Part shown: piece by piece, positions 1-8,065 of the stretch
Numbering within the stretch: the first letter of the stretch is position 1
How the letters are laid out: each line of letters begins with the position of its first letter
NCBI GenBank assembly: GCA_963205235.1
Contig: CAUJIP010000057.1
Coordinates: 1-64,000 of the forward strand
Reading direction: 5' to 3'
Source of the DNA: Pseudomonadota bacterium
GTDB taxonomy: Bacteria; Pseudomonadota; Alphaproteobacteria; Rhodobacterales; Rhodobacteraceae
Length of the DNA stretch: 64,000 nt
Program-made: the position numbers and the translations under genes
Notes under the pieces: model-generated
Databases searched by the model: none
What the model saw: only the letters and a program-made list of their open reading frames with translations
What the model was told of the DNA's origin: nothing

Positions 1-566
1 GCCGGAATGCCGAAATCGGCTGCACGCTCGACGATCTTTTTGGCCACGGCAAAACGGACATCGGGATCGGGCGAAATGCCGGTGTCGTCGTTTGAAATCG
101 CCACGACCGGCACGTTGTATTTCTTGACCAGCGGCAGGACGAGTTCCAGACGCTCTTCTTCCCCGGTGACAGAGTTCAGGAGCGGGCGGCCTTCGCAGGC
201 CTGAAGGCCAGCTTCCAGCGCGCCGGGAACCGAGCTGTCGATGCACAAGGGCACGTCGACGGTCTGCTGAACAATCTCGATCAGCTTCTTCATCAACGGG
301 GGTTCGACAAAGTTGTTGTCGGCATAGCGCGGGTCTTGCGCCATCTTGTTGGTGAAGACAGCGCCGGAGTTCACGTCGAGGATCGTGGCGCCGCAGGCGA
401 CCTGTTCAAGCGCGTCGCGGATGACGGTTTCAAAATTGTCGGCCTCCATCTCGGCCGCCAGTTTCTTGCGGCCGGTGGGGTTGATGCGTTCGCCGATGAC
501 GGCGAAGGGTTCGTCAAAACCGATGATGACGGTTTTCGTTTTGGATTCAACGACGGTACGGGTCAT
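1..566 (-). CDS. methyltetrahydrofolate:corrinoid methyltransferase (3' end beyond window)
   Basis: The N-terminal 188 or so residues are present; the rest lies left of base 1. Translating the minus strand from the ATG at 566 gives a dihydropteroate-synthase-like barrel: an early IGERINPTGRKK motif, then ACGATILDVN and PLCIDSS. This is the pattern of methyl-THF:corrinoid methyltransferases, which pass methyl groups between tetrahydrofolate and a corrinoid protein. The next genes upstream are a MetF-like reductase 15 bases away and a Virulence_fact-family protein, a combination seen in Rhodobacteraceae clusters for methylated-amine demethylation. The family call is confident; the physiological methyl donor is inferred and unknown. 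Confidence 0.85.
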   Translation of the reverse strand, partial: MTRTVVESKTKTVIIGFDEPFAVIGERINPTGRKKLAAEMEADNFETVIRDALEQVACGATILDVNSGAVFTNKMAQDPRYADNNFVEPPLMKKLIEIVQQTVDVPLCIDSSVPGALEAGLQACEGRPLLNSVTGEEERLELVLPLVKKYNVPVVAISNDDTGISPDPDVRFAVAKKIVERAADFGIP

Positions 567-581
567 TCTTGAAGCTTTCTG

Positions 582-1490
582 TCAAGCGTTTGCAGGCACG
601 CCCGAGGCGCCGCCATTTTCGGTGACCCACTGGGCGTTGGTCTTGATGCCGCCAAGCGGGAAGAAGTGGACCTGTTCGATGCCGAAATCCGGGTTTGCGG
701 CCTTGTGGGCGGCAAGTCCAGCCAGGATTTCGGTCGGTTCATAGGGCAAGAGCAGTTTGGTGACATCCATCGCGCGCTTTTGCAAGACGCGAAGGGACGG
801 GCCGACGCCGCAGGCGATGGCGAACTTGATCAGGGTTTGCAGCTTGGCCGGGCCCGCGATGCCGATATGGACCGGCAGCTTGATGCCTTCGGCGGCCAGG
901 CGGTTGACCCAGGCGATGACGGGATCAGCTTCAAAGCAGAACTGGGTGGCCATGGCCATCTTGGCATCGGTGCGTTCGTTGAAGGCGGATTTCCAGCGGG
1001 CGGCTTCCATGACCATGCGGTCGGAGCCATCGGGGTCGATGTCCTTGTTGCCTTCGGGGTGACCGGCGACGTGCAGGCGGTCAAAGCCGGTGAAAGCGCC
1101 GGATTCCAGAAGCTGCATCGAGGTCGAGAAGTCGCCATGTGGGGTGGTGACGCCACCCGCAAGAAGGAGGCCCTGACGCACGCCCACGTCCTTGTAGCGG
1201 CCAACCCAGTCCAGAAGGGTGGCCTTGTCCTTGATGATGCGCGCCGGGAAATGCGGCATCACGTCAAAGCCTTCGTCGCCGATGCGCTTGGCGGTGGCGA
1301 CCATCTCTTCGATGGGGGTGCCTTCGATATGGGCGATGTAGACGCGGGTGCCCTTCGGCAGGATCGCGCGGAAGCTTTCGACCTTTTCGGCGGTGCGGGG
1401 CATCACCTCGATGGAATAGCCCTTGAGGAAAGCCTCAAGCGACTGGGGTTCGGCTTCGGTTTTCTTGCGACCGAAATTGAAGAGGGCCAT
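582..1490 (-). CDS. methylenetetrahydrofolate reductase-like protein
   Basis: A 302-residue protein of the MetF/MTHFR barrel family, close to the usual length of bacterial enzymes. It interconverts 5,10-methylene-THF and 5-methyl-THF with a flavin cofactor. Visible features are an IEVMPRTAEKV segment near the start (the family's early strand), a VRQGLLLAGG stretch, and a DIDPDGSD loop. It sits between a methyl-THF:corrinoid methyltransferase and a small Virulence_fact protein on the same strand. That suggests it oxidises methyl-THF made during demethylation rather than serving methionine synthesis, but this is inference from context. An ATG start at 1490 is preceded by an AGGAGC-type ribosome-binding site. 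Confidence 0.82.
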   Translation of the reverse strand: MALFNFGRKKTEAEPQSLEAFLKGYSIEVMPRTAEKVESFRAILPKGTRVYIAHIEGTPIEEMVATAKRIGDEGFDVMPHFPARIIKDKATLLDWVGRYKDVGVRQGLLLAGGVTTPHGDFSTSMQLLESGAFTGFDRLHVAGHPEGNKDIDPDGSDRMVMEAARWKSAFNERTDAKMAMATQFCFEADPVIAWVNRLAAEGIKLPVHIGIAGPAKLQTLIKFAIACGVGPSLRVLQKRAMDVTKLLLPYEPTEILAGLAAHKAANPDFGIEQVHFFPLGGIKTNAQWVTENGGASGVPANA

Positions 1491-1514
1491 GGGATGCTCC
1501 TGTCTTGATTGCGG

Positions 1515-1817
1515 TCAGGCCTTGGCCCAACCCTCGGCGTCGATCAAGGTCTTGATCCGCGCGGTGTCGTATTCGGATTCCAGCTTTGCCGCGTAGTCGG
1601 CGGCGATGGTGTCAGGCTCGCCCTCGATGTCGGCGACGGCAACCTTGCGCCATTCGGCAAGATAGGCGTCGGCATCCTTGGCGCCGATCTTCATGGCGCA
1701 GCGGTCGATGGCCTGTTCAAAGCGTTCGGGAAGCTGGACTTTCGATCCGCGACGGCCCTTGCCGACGATGACCTGGGCCGGGATGTCGCGCCAGTAGACG
1801 ACGGTAACTTCGGCCAT
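1515..1817 (-). CDS. small Virulence_fact-family protein of the methyltransferase cluster
   Basis: A 100-residue soluble protein starting MAEVTVVYWRDIPAQ. I chose the ATG at 1817 rather than one 36 bases upstream because AAGGA lies just before it. It resembles the short 'virulence factor' family, named historically; no virulence role is implied here. The basic GKGRRGSK segment and the acidic C-terminal half (ADAYLAEW, DIEGEPDTIAADYAAKLESEYD) are typical. It is the first gene of the minus-strand one-carbon cluster and recurs beside corrinoid methyltransferases in related genomes, so an accessory role in methyl transfer is likely but unproven. No catalytic motif is recognisable. Confidence 0.7.
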   Translation of the reverse strand: MAEVTVVYWRDIPAQVIVGKGRRGSKVQLPERFEQAIDRCAMKIGAKDADAYLAEWRKVAVADIEGEPDTIAADYAAKLESEYDTARIKTLIDAEGWAKA

Positions 1818-2053
1818 GATCCTGATTCCTTCGGCAATTTGCTGTGCCTTCATTAGACGTCGCCAATCGACAAGCGGTGTCGGATTTCGACATTGGGGAG
1901 TGTGGAAGCGACCCCTGACGGCGCGGCGTTGAATTGGGGCGTGCCGGAAAGGCGATCTGCCCGCAGGTTTCGGTCAAACCGGGGGAGGGGACGCGGGCTG
2001 ACGGGAGGCATGGGCCGATGCCGCCGTGGCATTCGGACGGCGACCTGATCGCA

Positions 2054-2082
2054 GATATATGACCCGCAGCAATGCTTGTCAG
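2054..2082 (-). promoter_or_regulatory. putative sigma-70 promoter for the one-carbon cluster
   Basis: On the minus strand CTGACA (2082-2077) is followed after 17 bases by TATATC (2059-2054). Transcription would start near 2047 and leave a leader of about 230 bases before the ATG at 1817. The -35 box overlaps that of the divergent ppx promoter. Assigned by eye only. Confidence 0.5.
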
Positions 2083-2104
2083 TTGACCCAAAGACCACTA
2101 CCTT
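2076..2104 (+). promoter_or_regulatory. putative sigma-70 promoter for ppx-rlmE
   Basis: TTGTCA (2076-2081), a 17-base spacer and TACCTT (2099-2104) precede the ppx ATG by a short leader. A GGAGGG ribosome-binding site sits six bases before the ATG at 2132. Back-to-back with the minus-strand promoter, sharing the -35 bases. Confidence 0.45.
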
Positions 2105-2131
2105 GGATGCAACCACAGTTGGAGGGCGATC

Positions 2132-3286
2132 ATGGCGCCCGAGCGTCCCCGTAGGGCGGACGCGACAGACGCGCAGGTCGAGGCGGCCCAGGTCGATATG
2201 GGGCTTGCTTCCCGCGCGGATGAACCGTCTGCCCTTACCGACCCGGGGTCGGCACCGCTTTATGCGGCGCTTGACCTAGGCACGAACTCTTGTCGCATGC
2301 TGATTGCCCGACCGGAGGGCAGTCAGTTTGTGATTGTCGACAGCTTCTCGAAATCGGTCCAGCTTGGTGCCGGGCTGGAAGCGACGGGGCGGCTTAGCCG
2401 TGCCTCGATGCTGCGCACGGTGCAGGCGCTGCGGATCTGCGAGAAGAAACTTCAGGCCCACAAGGTGCGCCGGATGCGGTTGGTTGCGACCGAAGCCTGC
2501 CGCCGGGCCCGGAACGCCCGCGACTTTCTGCGTCAGGTTCGGCGCGAGACCGGGCTGGCGCTGGAGATCATCGCGGCAGAAGAAGAAGCGCGGCTTGCCG
2601 TCATTTCCTGCGCGCCGCTGGTCGGGCCTTCGACCGAGCAGCTGCTGGTTGTCGATATCGGCGGCGGGTCGACCGAGCTGGTCTGGATCGACCTTTCGGC
2701 GGTCAGCCCGGAAAACCGGCCAAACGCGATCATGCGGTTGCATATGGGGTTCAACGCCCAAGGCGAAGGGGCGGTGGCGCGGGTGGTGGACTGGATCTCG
2801 GTGCCGCTTGGCGTGGCGACGCTGAAGGACCAGTTCATCGATGTCGATGATGATGCTGCCCGCTTTGCGTTGATGAGCTGGTTTTTCGAAGAGCATCTGT
2901 CGAAGTTCAGCCCGTATAATTCGGAGAACCCGCGGGAAGGGTTCCAGATCATCGGCACAAGTGGGACCGTGACGACGGTTGCGGCAAGCTTTCTTGGCCT
3001 GCGCCGTTATGACCGAACCAAGGTTGACGGGCTGGAGATGTCGACCACGCAGATCGATCAGGTGATCCGCGAGTATCTGTCGCTGGGGCCAGAGGGGCGG
3101 CGGAACGACCCCAGGATCGGGCGCGACCGGCAGTCACTGATCATGTCGGGGGCGGCAATCTTGCAGGCTTTGATGCGGATCTGGCCGACTGACCGCTTGT
3201 CGGTGGCCGACAGGGGCCTTAGGGAAGGGCTTCTTTACGCGCAGATGAGCGCGGACGGCGTTCTGGGAGACGGGCCTTACAGATGA
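2132..3286 (+). CDS. ppx: exopolyphosphatase / guanosine pentaphosphatase (Ppx/GppA family)
   Basis: 384 residues of the ASKHA-fold Ppx/GppA family, which releases phosphate from polyphosphate or from pppGpp. The phosphate-1 loop DLGTNSC is at residues 48-54, the glutamate-rich EEEARLA near 150, the second phosphate loop DIGGGST at 175-181, and [10 protein letters not shown] further on. It is the short two-domain form without the C-terminal HD extension of E. coli enzymes. The first 45 or so residues are hydrophilic and poorly conserved. A strong GGAGGG site supports the ATG at 2132. The stop overlaps the rlmE start by four bases (ATGA), so the two are translationally coupled. Confidence 0.88.
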   Translation: MAPERPRRADATDAQVEAAQVDMGLASRADEPSALTDPGSAPLYAALDLGTNSCRMLIARPEGSQFVIVDSFSKSVQLGAGLEATGRLSRASMLRTVQALRICEKKLQAHKVRRMRLVATEACRRARNARDFLRQVRRETGLALEIIAAEEEARLAVISCAPLVGPSTEQLLVVDIGGGSTELVWIDLSAVSPENRPNAIMRLHMGFNAQGEGAVARVVDWISVPLGVATLKDQFIDVDDDAARFALMSWFFEEHLSKFSPYNSENPREGFQIIGTSGTVTTVAASFLGLRRYDRTKVDGLEMSTTQIDQVIREYLSLGPEGRRNDPRIGRDRQSLIMSGAAILQALMRIWPTDRLSVADRGLREGLLYAQMSADGVLGDGPYR

Positions 3287-4020
3287 CGGAGAAGCCGAAT
3301 TCAGGTCGGGGCCAGCGCGAGTTGCGGGTCAGGGTCAAGACAGCGAAGGGGCGCAAGCTTTCCTCGACGCTTTGGCTGGAGCGGCAGTTGAATGACCCCT
3401 ATGTCATCCGCGCCAAGAAAGAGGGCTATCGCGGGCGCGCGGCTTTCAAGATTCTGGAACTGGATGACCGCTATGGCTTCCTGAAGCCGGGGGCGCGGGT
3501 GGTTGACCTTGGTTGCGCGCCGGGTGGCTGGTGTCAGGTGGCGGTGGTGCGGGTGAATGCGCTGGCGCAGAACCCGAAAAAGCCGGTGGGCACGGTGTTG
3601 GGCGTCGATCTGCAGGAAGTGGAGCCGATTCCGGGGGCCGAAATCCACGTGCTGGACTTTCTGGCCGATGATGCGGACGAGAAGGTCAAGGGTTGGCTTG
3701 GCGGTCGCGCCGATGTGGTGATGTCGGACATGGCGGCGGCGGCAAGTGGGCACAAGGGCACCGATCACTTGAGGATCGTGGCGCTGATCGAGGCGGCGCT
3801 GGCCTTTGCTTTTGACGTGCTGGAAGACGGCGGCACCTTTGTCGCCAAGGTTCTGGCCGGTGGGGCAGAGATCGAGATGCAGACCATGCTGAAGCGCAAC
3901 TTCCGCAAGGTGGCGAATGTGAAGCCGCCAGCCAGCCGGGCCGACAGTTCAGAAAAGTTCGTGGTGGCGCAAGGCTATCGCGGTCGCGAGATCGAGGGCG
4001 GGGCAGGGCGGGAGGACTGA
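3283..4020 (+). CDS. rlmE: 23S rRNA (uridine-2'-O-)-methyltransferase RlmE
   Basis: A 245-residue FtsJ-family SAM-dependent methyltransferase that 2'-O-methylates U2552 in the A-loop of 23S rRNA. The SAM motif [10 protein letters not shown] lies at residues 74-83, and the K-D-K-E catalytic set is visible: the lysine of the RAAFKI segment at 56, D149 in VVMSDMA, K189 in FVAKV and the glutamate in SSEKF near 224. It carries a slightly longer basic N-terminus ([18 protein letters not shown]) than E. coli RlmE, plausible for rRNA binding. It is coupled to ppx by an ATGA overlap. Confidence 0.93.
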   Translation: MTEKPNSGRGQRELRVRVKTAKGRKLSSTLWLERQLNDPYVIRAKKEGYRGRAAFKILELDDRYGFLKPGARVVDLGCAPGGWCQVAVVRVNALAQNPKKPVGTVLGVDLQEVEPIPGAEIHVLDFLADDADEKVKGWLGGRADVVMSDMAAAASGHKGTDHLRIVALIEAALAFAFDVLEDGGTFVAKVLAGGAEIEMQTMLKRNFRKVANVKPPASRADSSEKFVVAQGYRGREIEGGAGRED

Positions 4021-4102
4021 ACCCTCCACTCCTCGTGCGATGTCGTCTTCTCGTCGCAAGGTCAGCACGGAGTGACGATGTGATCGACGCGCCGTTGCCA
4101 TG

Positions 4103-4124
4103 AAAAAGGCGCCCGAAGGCGCCT
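4103..4124 (-). terminator. intrinsic terminator after the DUF882 gene
   Basis: A 7-bp stem, AGGCGCC/GGCGCCT with a CGAA loop on the plus strand (4107-4124). Read on the minus strand it is followed by five Ts, so it terminates the gene ending at 4156. Confidence 0.8.
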
Positions 4125-4155
4125 GTCATCAGGATTTCATGACCTTGACGCGGGA

Positions 4156-4725
4156 TCAGCCGCCCCAGCTGCGCACGGCACCGCAATCCATGTGGACGAA
4201 GTCCGAGCGCGAATACCGACCGACGCCGCCAGCCTGACAGGCAAGGGCTGCCTTGGCCATCTGCCCCACGCTGCGCGATTTCAGACGCAGATCGGCAGCC
4301 TGACCCTTCATGTGCAGCGAGTTCTTGGCGACACCTTTCGACTTGGACCGCAGCATCGCGTTGGTTTCCGGCGACCGGTAGCCCGAGAGCAGCATGTAGG
4401 GTTCCGAGACATCCATCAGCCGGTGTGCGGCGGCCATGATGTCAAGGTTGCGAAGGTCCATCTCGACCGCGCCATCGGTGCGCCAGTCGCGCATGAAGTG
4501 ATTGATTTCCTTGGCAACTTCCGGGATGTATTCGCCTTCGACCCAGTAGATCGTGTCCATCGCTTCGCCGGTGCGACCGGAATACATCCGGATCCGGCGA
4601 ATGTCGCCTGCGCCTTTGAGGATGCCGAAAGCCCGAGAGTAGGTTGGTGCGGCAATCACCGCCGTTGCGGCAAACACGCCCAGAAGGCCACGCCGCGTAA
4701 AACCAGAAGTCGCTTGGTCAGTCAT
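4156..4725 (-). CDS. exported DUF882/YcbK-type M15 murein endopeptidase
   Basis: 189 residues. A twin-arginine-like leader (TRRGLLGVFAATAVIAAPTYSRA, residues 10-32) precedes a DUF882 domain. The zinc-peptidase signature of the M15 fold is intact: H138 and D145 in HMKGQAAD and H178 in FVHMD, with the LSGYRSP loop at about 113-119. E. coli MepK (YcbK) of this family cleaves meso-DAP 3-3 crosslinks, the bonds made by L,D-transpeptidases. Its divergent neighbour is an L,D-transpeptidase, so a paired role in 3-3 crosslink turnover is a reasonable inference. Confidence 0.85.
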   Translation of the reverse strand: MTDQATSGFTRRGLLGVFAATAVIAAPTYSRAFGILKGAGDIRRIRMYSGRTGEAMDTIYWVEGEYIPEVAKEINHFMRDWRTDGAVEMDLRNLDIMAAAHRLMDVSEPYMLLSGYRSPETNAMLRSKSKGVAKNSLHMKGQAADLRLKSRSVGQMAKAALACQAGGVGRYSRSDFVHMDCGAVRSWGG

Positions 4726-5063
4726 TCAGTCTGTCCCCGTCGCTGTCATTGACCGCGTCACCGCAGCTTTGCAACTTCTTCCCCAAGTGCAGCATTCTTA
4801 TTGCACAGGCCGATTCGAAGCCCAAGCGCAGATTGCCCGCCGAATGGTAAGCACAACCTGAATCGGCAAGATTTCGCTGAAAGGTCAGGTTTTCCGCCTA
4901 ATGTTGCCGCGATGCCTCACCTTCATGCCGGATTGCAACAATGATGCCGTGGCCAGGGGGGCGTGGAGGCCTTTGATCGGTTTGTGAATGGACAAACGCC
5001 CGATTTCTTGGCCAAGTTTATGCAAGGCTCCGGTTTCATGGCTGCATGGTGAGTGAGAGAGAA
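4726..5063. promoter_or_regulatory. divergent intergenic region between two cell-wall genes
   Basis: About 340 bases with no credible gene. It must hold the promoters of both flanking genes. On the minus strand a TTGGGC, 17-base spacer and AATAAG combination is a weak candidate. I found no convincing operator or hairpin. Confidence 0.35.
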
Positions 5064-6668
5064 ATGCGTAGGTCTTCGTCAAAACTGCTTAAATCCCTTT
5101 GCATTTCCGCCGCGCTGACGGTGGGGCTCCCGGTTGCGGCCATCTGGGCCGAAACGCCGTCGACCGCCTTTACCCAATCGCTGGCAACGGCGGCGTCGGA
5201 TGATGCGGCGATTGCCGACTGGTATCGCGAGACCGGATATGAACCGCTTTGGACCGGGGCAGATGACGCCGAGCGGCGGTCGGCGTTTCTGACGGCGATC
5301 CTTGCGGCACCTGACCACGGGCTGCCGGTGGCGCGCTATGATGCGGTGGCGCTGATGTCAGCCATCCGAGGTGCCGAGTCCGAGGGTGACCGGGGCCGGG
5401 TCGAGCTGATGCTGACGCGGGCCTATCTGGCCTGGGCGCATGACCTGACCTCGGGCGTGCTGGACCCGTCCAAGGTTGATAAGGGGATCGTGCGCGAGAT
5501 TGCGGTGATCGACCCCAAGACGCTGCTGGCGCGGATTTCGGCCGGGAACCCCGAGGCGGTGCTTGATTGGCTGTTGCCGGAAAGCCAAGCCTATCTGAAC
5601 CTGATGAAGGCGAAGATCGGGCTTGAGGCGCAGATTGCGGCAGGGGGCTGGGGCGCACCGGTTGATGCGGGCCGGCTGGAGCCGGGGGCCACGGGGCCCG
5701 AGGTCGTGGCGCTGCGCGACCGGCTGGTGACGATGGGCTATCTGGGCGCAACCTCGACCGCCACCTATGACAAGGCGATCGAGGCGGCAGTTGTGGCGTT
5801 TCAGGCCGACCATGGGCTGACGGCGGATGGCATCTTTGCCGAAGCCACGCGGGACGAGCTGAATATCCCGGCGGACGAGCGGCTGAAATCGGTGCTGGTC
5901 GCGCTGGAACGCGAGCGCTGGTTGCACTTTGACCGCTCGACCGAGATGGTCTGGGTCAACCTGCCGGATTTCCACGCCAAGATCCTGGACAAGGGCCGTG
6001 TGGTTTTTGACACGCGCGTCGTCATCGGCAAGGCCAGCGGCAATACCCAGAGCCCCGAGTTTTCGGACGTGATGGAGCATATGGTGGTCAACCCGTCCTG
6101 GGGGGTGCCACGGTCGATCATCGTCGGGGAATATCTGCCGCAGTTGCAGCAAAATCCGAATGCCGCCGGGCATCTACGGATCATCGATTCGCGGGGGCGG
6201 GTTGTGGATCGCGCCTCGGTCGACTTTACCGCCTATAATGCATCGAATTTTCCGTTCGACATGATGCAGCCGCCGTCGGATGGGAACGCCTTGGGCAAGG
6301 TGAAGTTCATGTTCCCGAACCCCTATAACATCTATCTGCATGACACGCCTTCGAAGTCCTTGTTCGACAAGGAAGTTCGCGCGTTCAGCCATGGCTGCAT
6401 CCGGGTGGCGCGGCCGTTTGATCTGGCCTATTTCCTGCTGGGGCGGCAAAGCTCGGACCCCGAGGGCGAGTTTCAGGGTTATATCGACACCGGCAAGGAA
6501 ACGACGGTGCGTCTGGAAACGCCGCTTCCGGTGCATCTGGTCTATTTCACCGCCTATCCTGACGCCAAGGGCAAGATCACCTATCGCCGCGATATCTATG
6601 GCCGCGATGCCAAGCTTTACGATGCGTTGGTTGATGCCGGGGTGGTCATGCCGGGGCTTCAGGGATAA
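5064..6668 (+). CDS. YcbB-type L,D-transpeptidase
   Basis: 534 residues from the ATG at 5064, which follows a purine-rich GAGAGAGAA; an in-frame ATG at 5046 is a weaker start. An N-terminal signal or anchor segment (KLLKSLCISAALTVGLPVAAIWA) is followed by a scaffold domain, a peptidoglycan-binding repeat (EPGATGPEVVALRDRL to ATRDELN) and a YkuD catalytic domain with SHGCIR, the nucleophile being Cys445. Such enzymes form 3-3 meso-DAP crosslinks in the periplasm. The length and domain order match E. coli LdtD (YcbB). It faces a DUF882 endopeptidase across a shared promoter region and ends 33 bases before lpxD. Confidence 0.9.
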   Translation: MRRSSSKLLKSLCISAALTVGLPVAAIWAETPSTAFTQSLATAASDDAAIADWYRETGYEPLWTGADDAERRSAFLTAILAAPDHGLPVARYDAVALMSAIRGAESEGDRGRVELMLTRAYLAWAHDLTSGVLDPSKVDKGIVREIAVIDPKTLLARISAGNPEAVLDWLLPESQAYLNLMKAKIGLEAQIAAGGWGAPVDAGRLEPGATGPEVVALRDRLVTMGYLGATSTATYDKAIEAAVVAFQADHGLTADGIFAEATRDELNIPADERLKSVLVALERERWLHFDRSTEMVWVNLPDFHAKILDKGRVVFDTRVVIGKASGNTQSPEFSDVMEHMVVNPSWGVPRSIIVGEYLPQLQQNPNAAGHLRIIDSRGRVVDRASVDFTAYNASNFPFDMMQPPSDGNALGKVKFMFPNPYNIYLHDTPSKSLFDKEVRAFSHGCIRVARPFDLAYFLLGRQSSDPEGEFQGYIDTGKETTVRLETPLPVHLVYFTAYPDAKGKITYRRDIYGRDAKLYDALVDAGVVMPGLQG

Positions 6669-6701
6669 GTCTTTGGCGTAGGAATCTGCCTGAGGCCCGA
6701 C

Positions 6702-7793
6702 ATGCCAATCACGATCCGCGATATCGCATTGGCTTTGGGGGCCGAGGCTGAAGGCGATCTATCGCTTGAGGTGCTGCGCGCGTCCGAGCCGCAAAGCGCT
6801 GGACCGCAGGATTTGGCGCTGGCCATGGACCCGCGCTATGCCGATGGCATAGCCAAGGGGCAGGCGCAGGCGGCGATGCTGTGGCCGGGGGCGGATTGGC
6901 GCGGGATGGGTCTGAAGGCCGCGATCTTTGCGCCACGGGGGCGGCTTGCAATGTCGGGGCTGACGCGGATGCTGGATCCGGGGCCGGATATCGCGCCCGG
7001 CATTCATCCGATGACGGTGATTGATGCAACTGCGCGACTTGGTGTGGGGGCTTCGGTCGGACCCTTTGTCACCATCGGCGCGAATGTCGAGATCGGTCCG
7101 AATGCCCGGATTGCAAGCCATGTGTCGATTGCCGAAGGCGCGCGGATCGGGGCGGATGCGTTGATCCTGCAAGGCGCGCGGATCGGGGCGCGGGTCAAGA
7201 TCGGCGACCGGTTCATCTGCCAGCCGGGCGCCGTGATCGGGGTGGACGGGTTTTCCTTTGTGACACCCGAAAAATCCGGGGTCGAGGAAGTGCGCGAGAC
7301 GCTTGGCGCAAGGGCCGAGATCAAGGCGCAAAGCTGGACGCGGATACACTCACTTGGTGCGGTAAGCATTGGGAATGATGTGGAAATCGGTGGAAACTGT
7401 GCGATAGATCGGGGGACGATCCGCGATACAGTGATTGGCGACGGGACCAAGCTGGACAACCTTGTCCATATCGGACACAACGTCCAGATCGGGCGGGATT
7501 GCCTGCTTTGCGGGCAAGTTGGCATTGCCGGGTCGGCGCGGATCGGCGACCGGGTTGTGATGGCCGGGCAGTGCGGGGTTTCCGACAACATCTTTGTCGG
7601 CAATGACGTGGTAGCGGGCGGGGCGACCAAGATCTTCACCAATGCGCCTGCGGGGCGGGTGCTTTTGGGCTCGCCTGCCGTGAAGATGGAAACGCATGTC
7701 GAAATCCAGAAGGCGCTGCGGCGGTTGCCACGGTTGGCGGCGCGCGTTGCGGCGCTGGAGGAGGGGCAGGCGGTGCCGCCCGACAGCGAATGA
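6702..7793 (+). CDS. lpxD: UDP-3-O-acylglucosamine N-acyltransferase LpxD
   Basis: 363 residues of the left-handed beta-helix acyltransferase that adds the amide-linked 3-hydroxyacyl (or 3-oxoacyl) chain in lipid A synthesis. The N-terminal uridine-binding domain (about 1-100) precedes many hexapeptide repeats (VGPFVTIGANVEIGPNARI and on). The catalytic histidine context NLVHIGHNV is present near residue 250, and the C-terminal helix bears PRLAARVAALEE. It is cotranscribed with a private ACP and a ketoacyl synthase rather than the usual bamA-lpxD-fabZ-lpxA set. That context is unusual and may bear on acyl-chain supply. Confidence 0.93.
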   Translation: MPITIRDIALALGAEAEGDLSLEVLRASEPQSAGPQDLALAMDPRYADGIAKGQAQAAMLWPGADWRGMGLKAAIFAPRGRLAMSGLTRMLDPGPDIAPGIHPMTVIDATARLGVGASVGPFVTIGANVEIGPNARIASHVSIAEGARIGADALILQGARIGARVKIGDRFICQPGAVIGVDGFSFVTPEKSGVEEVRETLGARAEIKAQSWTRIHSLGAVSIGNDVEIGGNCAIDRGTIRDTVIGDGTKLDNLVHIGHNVQIGRDCLLCGQVGIAGSARIGDRVVMAGQCGVSDNIFVGNDVVAGGATKIFTNAPAGRVLLGSPAVKMETHVEIQKALRRLPRLAARVAALEEGQAVPPDSE

Positions 7794-8065
7794 CAGCCCT
7801 TTCGATTTGTGAGATCGAAGAGGACGTGATTGCCATTCTGGCACGCCAGCTGCTTTTGCCGGTCACTGACATTGACCCAAAGGCGCGGATTGATGAGCTT
7901 GGGTTGGACAGCCTGGGCAAGGTCGAGGCGATCTTTGCCTTGGAAGAACGCTTCGGCATATCCATTCCCTTCAACGCCAATGCACCCGACCAGCCGGATT
8001 TCGGCTTTGCCTCGGTGCCGGAGATTGTCGACGGGGTGGCGCGGCTGGTGGCCGGGCGGGCATGA
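7790..8065 (+). CDS. acyl carrier protein (second, lpxD-linked)
   Basis: 91 residues of the ACP fold with the phosphopantetheine serine in LGLDSLGKVE (Ser about 38) and an acidic helix II, AIFALEERFGISIPF. It differs from housekeeping AcpP, whose motif is normally DSLD. It overlaps lpxD by ATGA and the downstream ketoacyl synthase by four bases, so all three are translated together. It probably carries a specialised acyl chain for LpxD or for a neighbouring lipid; the exact cargo is not visible from sequence. Confidence 0.85.
   Translation: MTALSICEIEEDVIAILARQLLLPVTDIDPKARIDELGLDSLGKVEAIFALEERFGISIPFNANAPDQPDFGFASVPEIVDGVARLVAGRA

Noticed and set aside
1818-2050. Possible cobalamin, SAM or glycine riboswitch before the corrinoid cluster
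   Set aside because: I looked for the B12 box and the conserved cores of these classes and found none that fit; only generic hairpins.
1853-2116. Open frame in the leader of the one-carbon cluster, ending in TAATG over an ATG
   Set aside because: Pro/Arg-rich composition, no ribosome-binding site seen and no resemblance to a family; most likely chance in GC-rich DNA.
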